From: Oscillospiraceae bacterium
GTDB lineage: Bacteria; Bacillota; Clostridia; Oscillospirales; Oscillospiraceae
Direction of reading: 5' to 3'
Assembly (NCBI GenBank): GCA_031261585.1
Contig: JAISJJ010000034.1
Location: forward strand, 1 to 44,575
Length of the DNA: 44,575 bases
Part shown: positions 9,154-17,440 of the stretch, one piece after another
How the letters are laid out: every line of letters starts with the position of its first letter
Position numbering within the stretch: the first letter of the stretch is position 1
The notes under the pieces: generated by a model
What the model saw: only the letters and a program-made list of their open reading frames with translations
Told to the model about the DNA's origin: nothing
The model's database searches: none
Translations under genes and position numbers: made by a program

Positions 9154-9831
9154 TTACTCCCAATTCTCTGCGGCGAGTTTGCGCTGCAATGTCCGCAACC
9201 GCGCTTGCCGCGCCTTATAGTCAGGCAGAACGCCGCCGACGACCGCCCAGAACCACGCGGAGTGGTTCATCTCGCGCATGTGCGCCAGTTCGTGGACGAT
9301 CACGTAGTCGATCACGCCGTCGTCCGCCATCATGAGCCGCCACGAGAGGTTGATGTTGCCGAGCGAGGAGCAACTGCCCCAACGCGCCCGCGCGTCGCTG
9401 ATTTTAACGGCGGTCGGCGCGGCGTTCATCACGGTTGCGAAGTTCGCGGTGAGCGCGGGCAGATGTTCGCGCGCGAGCGATTTGTATAGCGCGATTGCGG
9501 CGGTTTTGAGTTGCTCGGGCGTGAGATTCGGCGGAAAGCAGAACCGCTCACCGTCGAAATGCGCCTTTTTGCACTCGACCGCAACAATCGGATATGCGTT
9601 GCCGCGTAACAGTAATTCGCCACCGTAGCCGAGCGCGAACGCGGATTTTTGCGCGGTACGCTCCAACGCGGTGCCGAGGTGCGCGCGAATCCATGTGTCC
9701 TTTGAAGCGACGAACGCGTCGATGTCGCGTTTCGGCATATGCAACGGCGCGCGAACCTCGAGCGTCGCACCGTGTGTCACGCGCAGTTCAGCGGTTCTGC
9801 GGCGGGAGCGGATTAGGGTGTAATCGTACAA
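9154..9831 (-). CDS. YgjP-like zinc metallopeptidase
   Basis: Zinc motif VIDYVIVHELAHMREMNHSAWFWAVV; ARWGSCSSLGNINLSWRLM. Confidence 0.88.
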   Translation of the reverse strand: MYDYTLIRSRRRTAELRVTHGATLEVRAPLHMPKRDIDAFVASKDTWIRAHLGTALERTAQKSAFALGYGGELLLRGNAYPIVAVECKKAHFDGERFCFPPNLTPEQLKTAAIALYKSLAREHLPALTANFATVMNAAPTAVKISDARARWGSCSSLGNINLSWRLMMADDGVIDYVIVHELAHMREMNHSAWFWAVVGGVLPDYKARQARLRTLQRKLAAENWE

Positions 9832-9901
9832 TGGCGTACCTCACGCGACGAATGTAATAACACAATTGTGATTGGAACTGCAAGGCGAACAAGCAGTGGT
9901 T

Positions 9902-9988
9902 GTAGGGGCGATTATTAATCGCCAGCGCACCGTTCGGAATAAACGCAACGCCAGACAATGCGCACGGGCGATTGGTAATCGCCCCTAC
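9902..9988. repeat. REPIN-like inverted pair, subtype GTAGGGGCGATTATTAATCGCC
   Basis: Inverted GTAG-hairpin / hairpin-CTAC, 87 bp. Confidence 0.8.
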
Positions 9989-10099
9989 ACGCAAAACCGA
10001 AAGGCTAACCGTTTTTTAAGAAGTCTTTATTCAGAATCACATTACCGACTATACTATAACCCAAAAACGCGCCAAATGCAAGCTATTTCACATGCAAGG

Positions 10100-10277
10100 C
10101 GTGGACACATCGCGTTGATTAATTGGTTGTGAGCGCGAACATTTTTGTAGGGGCGGGGTTAACCCGCCCTTATGTGTTTGTATTACGTGATGCGAAAAGG
10201 GCGGGTAGACCCCGCCCCTACGAAACGCGAATCCGAAAATTTGATGCCGACATGTTTTCAACGCGGTGTGTTGTGCC
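10100..10277. repeat. MITE-like element carrying a REPIN (copy A)
   Basis: GTGGACACA...GAGCGCGAAC...[REPIN 10147-10221]...ACGCGAATCCG...TTTTCAACGCGGTGTG; aligns to copies at 27342 and 36755. Confidence 0.6.
10147..10221. repeat. REPIN-like inverted pair, subtype GTAGGGGCGGGGTTAACCCGCCC
   Basis: GTAG at 10147, CTAC at 10218-10221. Confidence 0.85.
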
Positions 10278-10292
10278 ATATTATGCGCAAAC

Positions 10293-12098
10293 TCAACCGA
10301 AACCCAGCAGTCTCGCGCACCACGTCACCGCCGCACACAGCGACAGCCCGACAATCGTCGGCAGTATCGCGGCGAGTGCCGTCCATTTCGCGCTGCCTGT
10401 CTCGTGTTTGATCGTCAGCAGCGTCGTTGAACACGGGAAGTGCGCGAGGGCGAACAGCGCGACGCAGATCGCGGTGACGCGCGTCCAACCGTGTGCTGCG
10501 AGTAGCGCGTGCAGTTCCGCGAGCGTCGTGTCGGTCAGCGCGCCGCCCGCCGTGTAGCCCATGACGAGCGCGGGGATCACGATCTCATTTGCGGGGAAAC
10601 CGATCACGAACGCGAGCAGGATCACGCCGTCCATGCCGAAAAATCGCCCCGTCGCGTCGAGAAATTGTGCGGCGCGCGCGAGCAAACTCACGCCGTCGGG
10701 CGACACGTTCGCGAGCAGCCACACGACCAGACCCGCCGGTGCCGCAACCGCTACGGCGCGCCCGAGTACGAACAGCGTTCGGTCGAGCATGGAGCGCACG
10801 ATCACCGAGCCGACGCGCGGCGCGCGGTACGGCGGCAGTTCGAGTATGAACGGCGTGGATTCGCCACGCAGAACCGTTGCGGTCAGCAGTTTTGAGCACA
10901 GTAGCGTCAGCACCACGCCGAACGCGACGACAGCCGCGAGCAGCGCCGCGCGCAGTACTGTCCCTGCGAACCCCGCCGCGTGTACGACCATCGCGATCAT
11001 CGCGATGATGAGCGGGAACCGACCGTTGCACGGCACGAGCGCGTTTGTGAGCATCGCGACGAGTTTACGGCGCGGCGAGTCGATGATGCGGCACCCGATC
11101 ACGCCGCACGCGTTGCAGCCGAGCCCCATGCACATGGTCAGCGACTGTTTGCCGCACGAATCCGCGCGCTCGAAGCCGCGGTCGAGGTTGTACGCGACGC
11201 GCGGCAGGTACCCGAAATCTTCGAGTAGCGTGAACAGCGGGAAGAAAATCGCCATAGGCGGCAGCATCACCGAGACGACCCACGTCACGGACAGATACAC
11301 GCCGTCCACAAGCACGCGCGTGAGCCACCACGGTGCGCGAATCGCGTCAAATACGTGCAATAACAGCGCGTTTCCGCGAGAGAACAGCGACGACAACAGC
11401 GCGCTCGGCACGTTCGCGCCCGCGAGCGTGATCCACAGCACGACGGCGAGCAGCGCGAACATCGTCGCGTAACCGAGTTTGCCCGTGAACACGCGGTCAA
11501 GTTTGCGGTCGCGCGCATTCGACGCGTGGGTGTATGTAACGCAGTCATTGCAGAGCTTCTCGGCGTACAATACGGGGTCGTATTCCGTCCGCGCAACCGA
11601 AATATCGCGCGCCGACACCTGCATCGCGGCGTTCAACAGCGCGTCAAGTCCGCGCCGCCGGCGCGCGGTGATCGGGACGACGGGGATACCGAGTGCGTCC
11701 GAGAGTTTGGCGCAATCGACGGTCACACCGCGCCGAGATGCGTCGTCGCACATGTTCAGCGCGAGTACGACGCGGTTCGTGTGCCGCATAATTTCCAGCG
11801 CGAACGCGATACCTCGGTCGGGGCGCGACGCGTCGGCGACGGTGATCACGCAGTCGTACGCGCCCGACGCGACGCACTCGCGCGCGATCTCCTCCTCGCG
11901 CGAGTGCGCGTCGAGCGAGTACGCACCGGGGAGGTCGATGATACGGTGCCGCTCGGTGCCGACGCGCACGGTACCCTCGGCGAGTTCGACAGTCTTACCC
12001 GCCCAGTTGCCCGTGTGCTGGCGCAGACCCGTCAAAGCGTTGAAAAGCGTGGATTTTCCCACATTCGGATTGCCCGCGAGGGCGATTGTCAATCCCAC
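10293..12098 (-). CDS. feoB: Ferrous iron transport protein B
   Basis: MGLTIALAGNPNVGKSTLFNALTGLRQHTGNWAGKTVE...IIDLPGAYSLDAHSREEEIA plus Gate/TM C-terminus. Confidence 0.96.
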   Translation of the reverse strand: MGLTIALAGNPNVGKSTLFNALTGLRQHTGNWAGKTVELAEGTVRVGTERHRIIDLPGAYSLDAHSREEEIARECVASGAYDCVITVADASRPDRGIAFALEIMRHTNRVVLALNMCDDASRRGVTVDCAKLSDALGIPVVPITARRRRGLDALLNAAMQVSARDISVARTEYDPVLYAEKLCNDCVTYTHASNARDRKLDRVFTGKLGYATMFALLAVVLWITLAGANVPSALLSSLFSRGNALLLHVFDAIRAPWWLTRVLVDGVYLSVTWVVSVMLPPMAIFFPLFTLLEDFGYLPRVAYNLDRGFERADSCGKQSLTMCMGLGCNACGVIGCRIIDSPRRKLVAMLTNALVPCNGRFPLIIAMIAMVVHAAGFAGTVLRAALLAAVVAFGVVLTLLCSKLLTATVLRGESTPFILELPPYRAPRVGSVIVRSMLDRTLFVLGRAVAVAAPAGLVVWLLANVSPDGVSLLARAAQFLDATGRFFGMDGVILLAFVIGFPANEIVIPALVMGYTAGGALTDTTLAELHALLAAHGWTRVTAICVALFALAHFPCSTTLLTIKHETGSAKWTALAAILPTIVGLSLCAAVTWCARLLGFG

Positions 12099-12307
12099 AG
12101 CGACACGCTTTCGGCGTCATTGCGGCGCAGTGCGACGACGGTACCGCGCACACGGTACGCGCCGATGCTGCCGCGACCCGCGCGCCCCTCGCACGTGACC
12201 TCCGCGCCGCCGTGGAATCCAAGTTTGTGCAGCCGCGCCGCGATGTCGCCGCCGACTGCGTGTATGCGTCCGACCTCGCCGACGCGCAGTTCCGATAGTT
12301 TTCTCAT
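12089..12307 (-). CDS. feoA: Ferrous iron transport protein A
   Basis: MRKLSELRVGEVGRIHAVGGDIAARLHKLGFHGGAEVTCEGRAG...; overlaps feoB start. Confidence 0.9.
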   Translation of the reverse strand: MRKLSELRVGEVGRIHAVGGDIAARLHKLGFHGGAEVTCEGRAGRGSIGAYRVRGTVVALRRNDAESVSLWD

Positions 12308-12392
12308 GTCAGCCCTCCGCAGATAGTTACAGCAGTGTATGCGGCGGCGCGTGAGGGTGACAATGAGACGCGTGATGTGTTTCGACGCGGAC

Positions 12393-12471
12393 GTAGGGAC
12401 GGACGACCCCGTCCGTCCGAGTTTCCGACAGCACAACCCCAAACAGGACGGACAGAGTCGTCCGTCCCTAC
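12393..12471. repeat. REPIN-like inverted pair, subtype GTAGGGACGGACGACCCCGTCCGTCC
   Basis: Inverted arms with GTAG/CTAC ends, 79 bp. Confidence 0.8.
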
Positions 12472-12490
12472 GAACGCACCAAAACAAACA

Positions 12491-12529
12491 AAAAAAGACG
12501 AGGGTCACGGCATAGCCGTAACCCTCGTC
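12491..12529 (-). terminator. Intrinsic terminator downstream of rplA (minus strand)
   Basis: Minus strand: GACGAGGGTTACGGCTATGCCGTGACCCTCGTC followed by a T-tract; same hairpin at 31289-31321. Confidence 0.85.
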
Positions 12530-12533
12530 CCCA

Positions 12534-12558
12534 ACTGTTAATTGTTAACTGTTAATTG
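12534..12558. repeat. TTAACAGTTAACAATTAACAG-type short-period array next to terminator
   Basis: ctgttaattgttaactgttaattgc. Confidence 0.7.
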
Positions 12559-12559
12559 C

Positions 12560-13252
12560 CTAAACCGCTTTCGTCGTGTTGATCTTCACGCCGGGACCCA
12601 TGGTGCTCGCCGTGACGCAGCTACGGATGTACTGACCTTTTGCGGCGGCGGGTTTCGCGCGCACTACCGCTTGGAGCAGGGCGTTGTAGTTGTCCGCGAG
12701 CTTCTCGGGGCCGAACGACACCTTGCCGATGGGGCAGTGGATGATGTTCGTCTTGTCGAGACGGTACTCGATCTTACCCGCTTTGATCTCGGTGATCGCC
12801 TGCGCGATATTCGCCGTGACGGTACCCGCTTTCGGTGTCGGCATCAAGCCCTTGGGTCCGAGCACACGTCCGAGACGACCGACAACGCCCATCATATCGG
12901 GTGTCGCGACGACGACGTCGTAGTCGAAGAAATTCTCTTTTTGGATACGGTCTACGAGATCCTGACCGCCCGCGAAATCGGCTCCCGCGTCGAGAGATTC
13001 CTGAATACGCTCTTCTTTGCAGAACACGAGGACGCGGCGGGTCTTACCCGTACCGTGCGGCAGAACGATTGCGCCGCGCACCTGCTGGTCGGCGTGGCGC
13101 GAGTCTACACCGAGCTTTATGTGCAGTTCGACGGTCTCGTCAAACTTCGCTTTCGCCGCCTTGATCACGAGGTCAAACGCCTCGGGTGCGTCGTACTGCT
13201 GAGCTTTTTCGATGAGCTTCGCGCTCTCCTGATACTTCTTACCTCTGAACAT
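12560..13252 (-). CDS. rplA: 50S ribosomal protein L1
   Basis: [70 protein letters not shown]. Confidence 0.97.
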   Translation of the reverse strand: MFRGKKYQESAKLIEKAQQYDAPEAFDLVIKAAKAKFDETVELHIKLGVDSRHADQQVRGAIVLPHGTGKTRRVLVFCKEERIQESLDAGADFAGGQDLVDRIQKENFFDYDVVVATPDMMGVVGRLGRVLGPKGLMPTPKAGTVTANIAQAITEIKAGKIEYRLDKTNIIHCPIGKVSFGPEKLADNYNALLQAVVRAKPAAAKGQYIRSCVTASTMGPGVKINTTKAV

Positions 13253-13266
13253 TATATAACCCTCCC

Positions 13267-13692
13267 TTAATCCGTGACGACGATGCCCATGCTGCGGGCA
13301 GTACCCGCGACCATGCGCATACACGCTTCAATCGAACCCGCGTTCGTATCGGGGAGCTTCTGCTCGGCGATCTTGCGCACGTCCGCTGACGAGATGTTCG
13401 CGACCTTGTCGCGCTGAGGTACGCCCGAACCTTTTTCGATGTTGCATACCTTGCGGAGAAGATCCGCGACGGGCGGGGTCTTGGTGACAAAACTGAATGT
13501 GCGGTCGGCGTAGACGGTGATGACGACGGGGATCATCATACCCGCGTCTTTCGCTGTGCGCTCGTTGAAGTCCTTCGTGAACGCGCCGATGTTGATGCCC
13601 GCCTGTCCGAGTGCGGGACCTACGGGGGGAGCGGGCGTAGCCTTACCCGCGGGGATTTGGAGCTTTACATAGCCCGTGATTTTTGCTGCCAA
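13267..13692 (-). CDS. rplK: 50S ribosomal protein L11
   Basis: [46 protein letters not shown]. Confidence 0.97.
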   Translation of the reverse strand: MAAKITGYVKLQIPAGKATPAPPVGPALGQAGINIGAFTKDFNERTAKDAGMMIPVVITVYADRTFSFVTKTPPVADLLRKVCNIEKGSGVPQRDKVANISSADVRKIAEQKLPDTNAGSIEACMRMVAGTARSMGIVVTD

Positions 13693-13746
13693 TGGATTTT
13701 CCTCCTAAAAATGTGGTAGTTTGTCGGAGCTTGCGCCCCTCCCACT

Positions 13747-13832
13747 TGGCAATTAACAGTTTTCAATTAACAATTAACAGTTGCCTTTTCACAAAATTGT
13801 TAATTGCTGATTGCCAATTGTCAATTGACGTC
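13747..13832. repeat. TTAACAATTAACAGTT / TTGTTAATTG short-period array between rplK and nusG
   Basis: caattaacagttttcaattaacaattaacagttgcc...aattgttaattgctgattgccaattgtcaattgac. Confidence 0.75.
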
Positions 13833-14382
13833 ACGCTGCGGCGATTTGCCTGAAATCGAGGTCTACGGGCGTCTCGCGCCCGAACATGGATACGATGACA
13901 CGCGCGCGCTCGGCTGCGGTGTCGATGCTGTCGACGGTGCCGAGGAAACCCTCGAACGGACCGTCCGTGATCTTGACTGTGGAACCGATATCGTACCCGA
14001 CGACGACTACCGCGCGCTCGATACCCATTGCGCGCATCTCGTCCTCGGTCAGCGGTATCGCCTTGTTCTGACTGCCAACGAAGCCCGTCACACCGCGCAC
14101 GTTGCGCACGAGATGCCACGACTCGTCGGTGAGCGTCATTCTTATGAGTACGTATCCCGGGAAAACTTTGCGTTCAGACGTTTTTTCCTTGCCGTCGACC
14201 ATCTCGGTCACTGTTTCGAGCGGAATTTTGACCTCGTAAATCAGCTCGTTCGTCGGGTTCGGATTCTCGTCCGTGCGCATCATCCCGCGGTTCTCGGCGG
14301 CTTTGACGACCGTCGTCGCGACGGCGTTCTCATACCCCGAGTACGTGTGGACGACGTACCACATCACATCTTGCTCAGCCAT
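13831..14382 (-). CDS. nusG: Transcription termination/antitermination protein NusG
   Basis: DVMWYVVHTYSGYENAVATTVVKAAENRGM...VFPGYVLIRMTLTDESWHLVRNVRGVTGFVG. Confidence 0.97.
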   Translation of the reverse strand: MAEQDVMWYVVHTYSGYENAVATTVVKAAENRGMMRTDENPNPTNELIYEVKIPLETVTEMVDGKEKTSERKVFPGYVLIRMTLTDESWHLVRNVRGVTGFVGSQNKAIPLTEDEMRAMGIERAVVVVGYDIGSTVKITDGPFEGFLGTVDSIDTAAERARVIVSMFGRETPVDLDFRQIAAA

Positions 14383-14708
14383 CAGCTCGTTTTACCGGCA
14401 ATCATGCGGATAGCCTGGAAAATCTGCACTGCGATGGTATCGACACCCCACAGCACGATTGCGGAGACGAACATAACGCCCAGCGCGACGAGCGTGTTGT
14501 TCGTCACCTGTTTCGGCGTCGGCCAGACGACCTTTTTCAGCTCGCTCTTCATCTCACGGAACCACCGAGCGAGCCGCGAGCCGCGCGGATCTTTCTTCTT
14601 AGCCGCTTTTTTCTCGGCTTTCGTCAGCGGAGCTTTGGGCTGCCGCGATTTCGACGGTTTTGTCTCGGTGCCGTCGGTCAATTCGTCTTTGTCAAATTCG
14701 TCAGACAT
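14382..14708 (-). CDS. secE: Preprotein translocase subunit SecE
   Basis: RLARWFREMKSELKKVVWPTPKQVTNNTLVALGVMFVSAIVLWGVD. Confidence 0.93.
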   Translation of the reverse strand: MSDEFDKDELTDGTETKPSKSRQPKAPLTKAEKKAAKKKDPRGSRLARWFREMKSELKKVVWPTPKQVTNNTLVALGVMFVSAIVLWGVDTIAVQIFQAIRMIAGKTS

Positions 14709-14744
14709 GCTTTGCACCCCCTATAATATGGAATCGGATCACGG

Positions 14745-14894
14745 TCACTTCGTCTCCGTGTGGACGGTGTGCTTACGGCAGAAACGGCAGTATTTGTTGA
14801 GTTCGAGTTTTTCCGGGGTGTTTTTCTTGTTCTTCGTCGTGTCGTAGTTGCGCTGTTTGCAATCGTTACAGCGCAGTGTGATTTTGACGCGCAT
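14745..14894 (-). CDS. rpmG: 50S ribosomal protein L33
   Basis: [49 protein letters not shown], read directly on the minus strand (not in the ORF track). Confidence 0.95.
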   Translation of the reverse strand: MRVKITLRCNDCKQRNYDTTKNKKNTPEKLELNKYCRFCRKHTVHTETK

Positions 14895-15010
14895 TCGGGT
14901 CTCCTCCTTAAAATTTCGACTGCGGCGGTAAGTGTTCGCCGTGTGTTAAGTCTCCCTGAGCGTGCGGACTTGCGGCACAATAAATAGACCCGTCCGCCGA
15001 CAGGTAAGGT

Positions 15011-15040
15011 ATTGTACCACGGCAAGGCACGGTTTGTCAA
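15011..15040 (-). promoter_or_regulatory. Sigma-A-type promoter for rpmG-secE-nusG
   Basis: Minus strand TTGACA-18 bp-TACAAT. Confidence 0.7.
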
Positions 15041-15079
15041 GGGCTTTTTGCAGGTTTTGCGAGATTTTGCAGAAATTGT

Positions 15080-15700
15080 TCACGTCGTACTGATTGACCC
15101 CGACGGCAAAGCGGCTTTTACCGCTATGATCGCCGAGATGAACAGCGTCAACGCAATGTTCGGAATATCAAAAAAAGAAAGCACATGCAATGTAAAAATT
15201 ATTTCAGACATGTCAAAGGGCGTAATGCTGAAAAGCAAGTAAGTAACAATCGAAATCGGCACGGCGTTTATAAAACTCAACACGGCGACAGGTTTCATTT
15301 TGTGCCTGTGCGCTATAATCCCGACGGTTATCCATAAAATGGAGCTTAACCCGAAGTGAATAAGAATAATCAATACATTATATAAAATCATCAGCCTTGG
15401 ACTTGCAAAAAACATCAAGATAACAAGCAACACACTCCAGAAAGCTCGGGTTACGGTCAACATTGAAAAGACCATGGTCACCGTCGAAAGTTTTTTGTGA
15501 CTGTTTTTGAAATGCCGCGCAAAGCAGACTGTCATAATGCAGATCGGGATCTCTAACAGGATTTTTAACCAAAAAGAGAGAGAAAGCATGCTGAAAAAGA
15601 GAAATATCTGCGCCGAAGCGAGTACTGCCATTGCAACACAAGCGATAACGGACGCAATCGCGGCATTTTTTAGTGTGCTGATGTTATTTTCAGGTGTCAT
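15080..15700 (-). CDS. Multi-pass membrane protein of unknown function
   Basis: 206 aa with several hydrophobic segments; AT-rich. Confidence 0.55.
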   Translation of the reverse strand: MTPENNISTLKNAAIASVIACVAMAVLASAQIFLFFSMLSLSFWLKILLEIPICIMTVCFARHFKNSHKKLSTVTMVFSMLTVTRAFWSVLLVILMFFASPRLMILYNVLIILIHFGLSSILWITVGIIAHRHKMKPVAVLSFINAVPISIVTYLLFSITPFDMSEIIFTLHVLSFFDIPNIALTLFISAIIAVKAALPSGSISTT

Positions 15701-15873
15701 AGCATACTGCTCCTATGTGTTTCACAACCACCGCATCGCGCCACCATGGGCGGGACGGCGTTAGTCAAGGCTTTTTGCGGGGTTCGTGATATTTTGTGTG
15801 ATTCAGGGTTTTGTATGGCATCGACGTTATGGAAACATTGATTAGGATTGTAAATTGATGCCGTATAGCACAA

Positions 15874-16683
15874 CTAAAAATATTTGAACAGTACATAGTT
15901 CTCATGCAAATTGAGAGATAAAAATTTGCGCGTGTGAGTTCTCAAGAATTCACTTTTAACATATTCAACTTGGTCTGGGAATAACTTAAATAGTTCTTGG
16001 TAGAACGATTTTGTTATCAATTCGATGCTCTCCTGTATAGCCGTTATGCCGCCACTAATTGCGGAACCCTTAAAACTTTGCAGGTTGCTTATTGTGTACA
16101 GGGGGGTTCCGATAGAGTTACTGCGAGTAGACATTAAAAGTTTCACAGCTTTATTTGCATAGTCATTTTTGCTTTTGCTTGTCGATAGTGACCGTAGCTC
16201 TTCTTTTATTTTGCCTCTGGCACCGTGAGCAAGAATGACTTCAATGTCTTTATTGCTCATACCCTTATGTCTATACGTCTCAATTATCGAGTTAATCTTG
16301 TTTTGAGTGAATTCTCCTTTTTTGCCATGCAAATCATAAGAATTCATATTACTTAACTCAGCATATGGATAATTGTCGCGCTCTGCGGTTGCGCATAACA
16401 ATACCAAATTCGCATTATGATCTAACGGATTGATTTCTAACGCTTTCTCTATCACCTTAATGCGTTCGACTACATTATCAATCATCTCTGCCCTTGTCAA
16501 AAGCGATTTTACCGTAGGTAGATTGTTGATTTCGGCACCGCTGTTTTCCCCTGCGCCGAAAAATGCCATTGCCGCTTTTGTGATTTGTTTTGTGCCGCAA
16601 TAATTGCAAAACGAGATTTCAGTACTTGGATCAACCTGAATTTCCGCACCGCAAACAGCGCACTTTGCCGATTCAAAAGTCAT
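15874..16683 (-). CDS. Zinc-ribbon protein of unknown function
   Basis: MTFESAKCAVCGAEIQVDPSTEISFCNYCGTKQ (two CxxC), then a helical domain; AT-rich. Confidence 0.65.
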   Translation of the reverse strand: MTFESAKCAVCGAEIQVDPSTEISFCNYCGTKQITKAAMAFFGAGENSGAEINNLPTVKSLLTRAEMIDNVVERIKVIEKALEINPLDHNANLVLLCATAERDNYPYAELSNMNSYDLHGKKGEFTQNKINSIIETYRHKGMSNKDIEVILAHGARGKIKEELRSLSTSKSKNDYANKAVKLLMSTRSNSIGTPLYTISNLQSFKGSAISGGITAIQESIELITKSFYQELFKLFPDQVEYVKSEFLRTHTRKFLSLNLHENYVLFKYF

Positions 16684-16702
16684 GCCTTCTCCTTTTATTC
16701 CT

Positions 16703-17440
16703 TCACAACCACCGCACCGCGCCCACCGCGCAGCGTATCGCATCGCCCGTGTCATGCACCTCGTCCGCGTCCAATCCTAACCGCCGACGCTCCTGATTCC
16801 AGACGGTGCTGAGTACGCAGCCCGCGCGCGCTCCGAGTGCGTTTGCGACGGTGAACAGCGCGGCGGACTCCATCTCGGACGCGAGTGTGCCGAGACGGAG
16901 CCACGCTTCCCACTTTGCTTCAAGTTCGCGAGCGACGGGCATGCGCGACGGCTCGTGCTGTCCGTAAAACGAGTCTTTGCAATGCACAACGCCGACGTGG
17001 TGCGCAAGTCCGAGCGACTTCGCGGCGGTCACGAGCGCGTTTGTCACGTCAAAATCCGCGGCGGCGGGGTACTCGATCGGCGCGTACTCGCGGCTCGTAC
17101 CCTCCGCGCGAATCGCCGCCTGCGCTATGACGAGATCGCCCGCGTGGACGCGCTCCGCCATGCCGCCGCACGTGCCTATGCGGATAAACGTGCGCACACC
17201 GACTGCGTACAGTTCCTCGGCCGCAATCGCCGCCGACGGTCCGCCGATACCAGTTGACATCACGAGTACCGACGTGCCGTGCGTCTCGCCGAGCCACGTC
17301 GTGAACTCGCGGTTCTGCGCGACGAAACGCGGATTGTCCAGCTCACGCGCAATCGTCTCGACGCGCGCGGGATCGCCCGGCAGCAGCGCGACGGTTGCGC
17401 CGTGAGCGTCGTTGAACCCGATGTGGTAACTCTCTACCAT
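16703..17440 (-). CDS. udp: Uridine phosphorylase / nucleoside phosphorylase
   Basis: GATVALLPGDPARVETIA...VLVMSTGIGGPSAAIAAEEL...IRIGTCGGM...EMESAALFTVA. Confidence 0.88.
   Translation of the reverse strand: MVESYHIGFNDAHGATVALLPGDPARVETIARELDNPRFVAQNREFTTWLGETHGTSVLVMSTGIGGPSAAIAAEELYAVGVRTFIRIGTCGGMAERVHAGDLVIAQAAIRAEGTSREYAPIEYPAAADFDVTNALVTAAKSLGLAHHVGVVHCKDSFYGQHEPSRMPVARELEAKWEAWLRLGTLASEMESAALFTVANALGARAGCVLSTVWNQERRRLGLDADEVHDTGDAIRCAVGAVRWL

Noticed and set aside
10123-10557. 144-aa plus-strand ORF across the REPIN and end of feoB
   Set aside because: Start lies in repeat sequence and the remainder is antisense to feoB
11526-12326. 266-aa plus-strand ORF
   Set aside because: Antisense shadow of feoB/feoA
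15035-15810. GTCAAGG(G)CTTTTTGC-like sequences on both sides of the 15080-15700 membrane-protein gene
   Set aside because: Similarity is short and low-complexity; the left copy overlaps the rpmG promoter, so convergence is as likely as duplication
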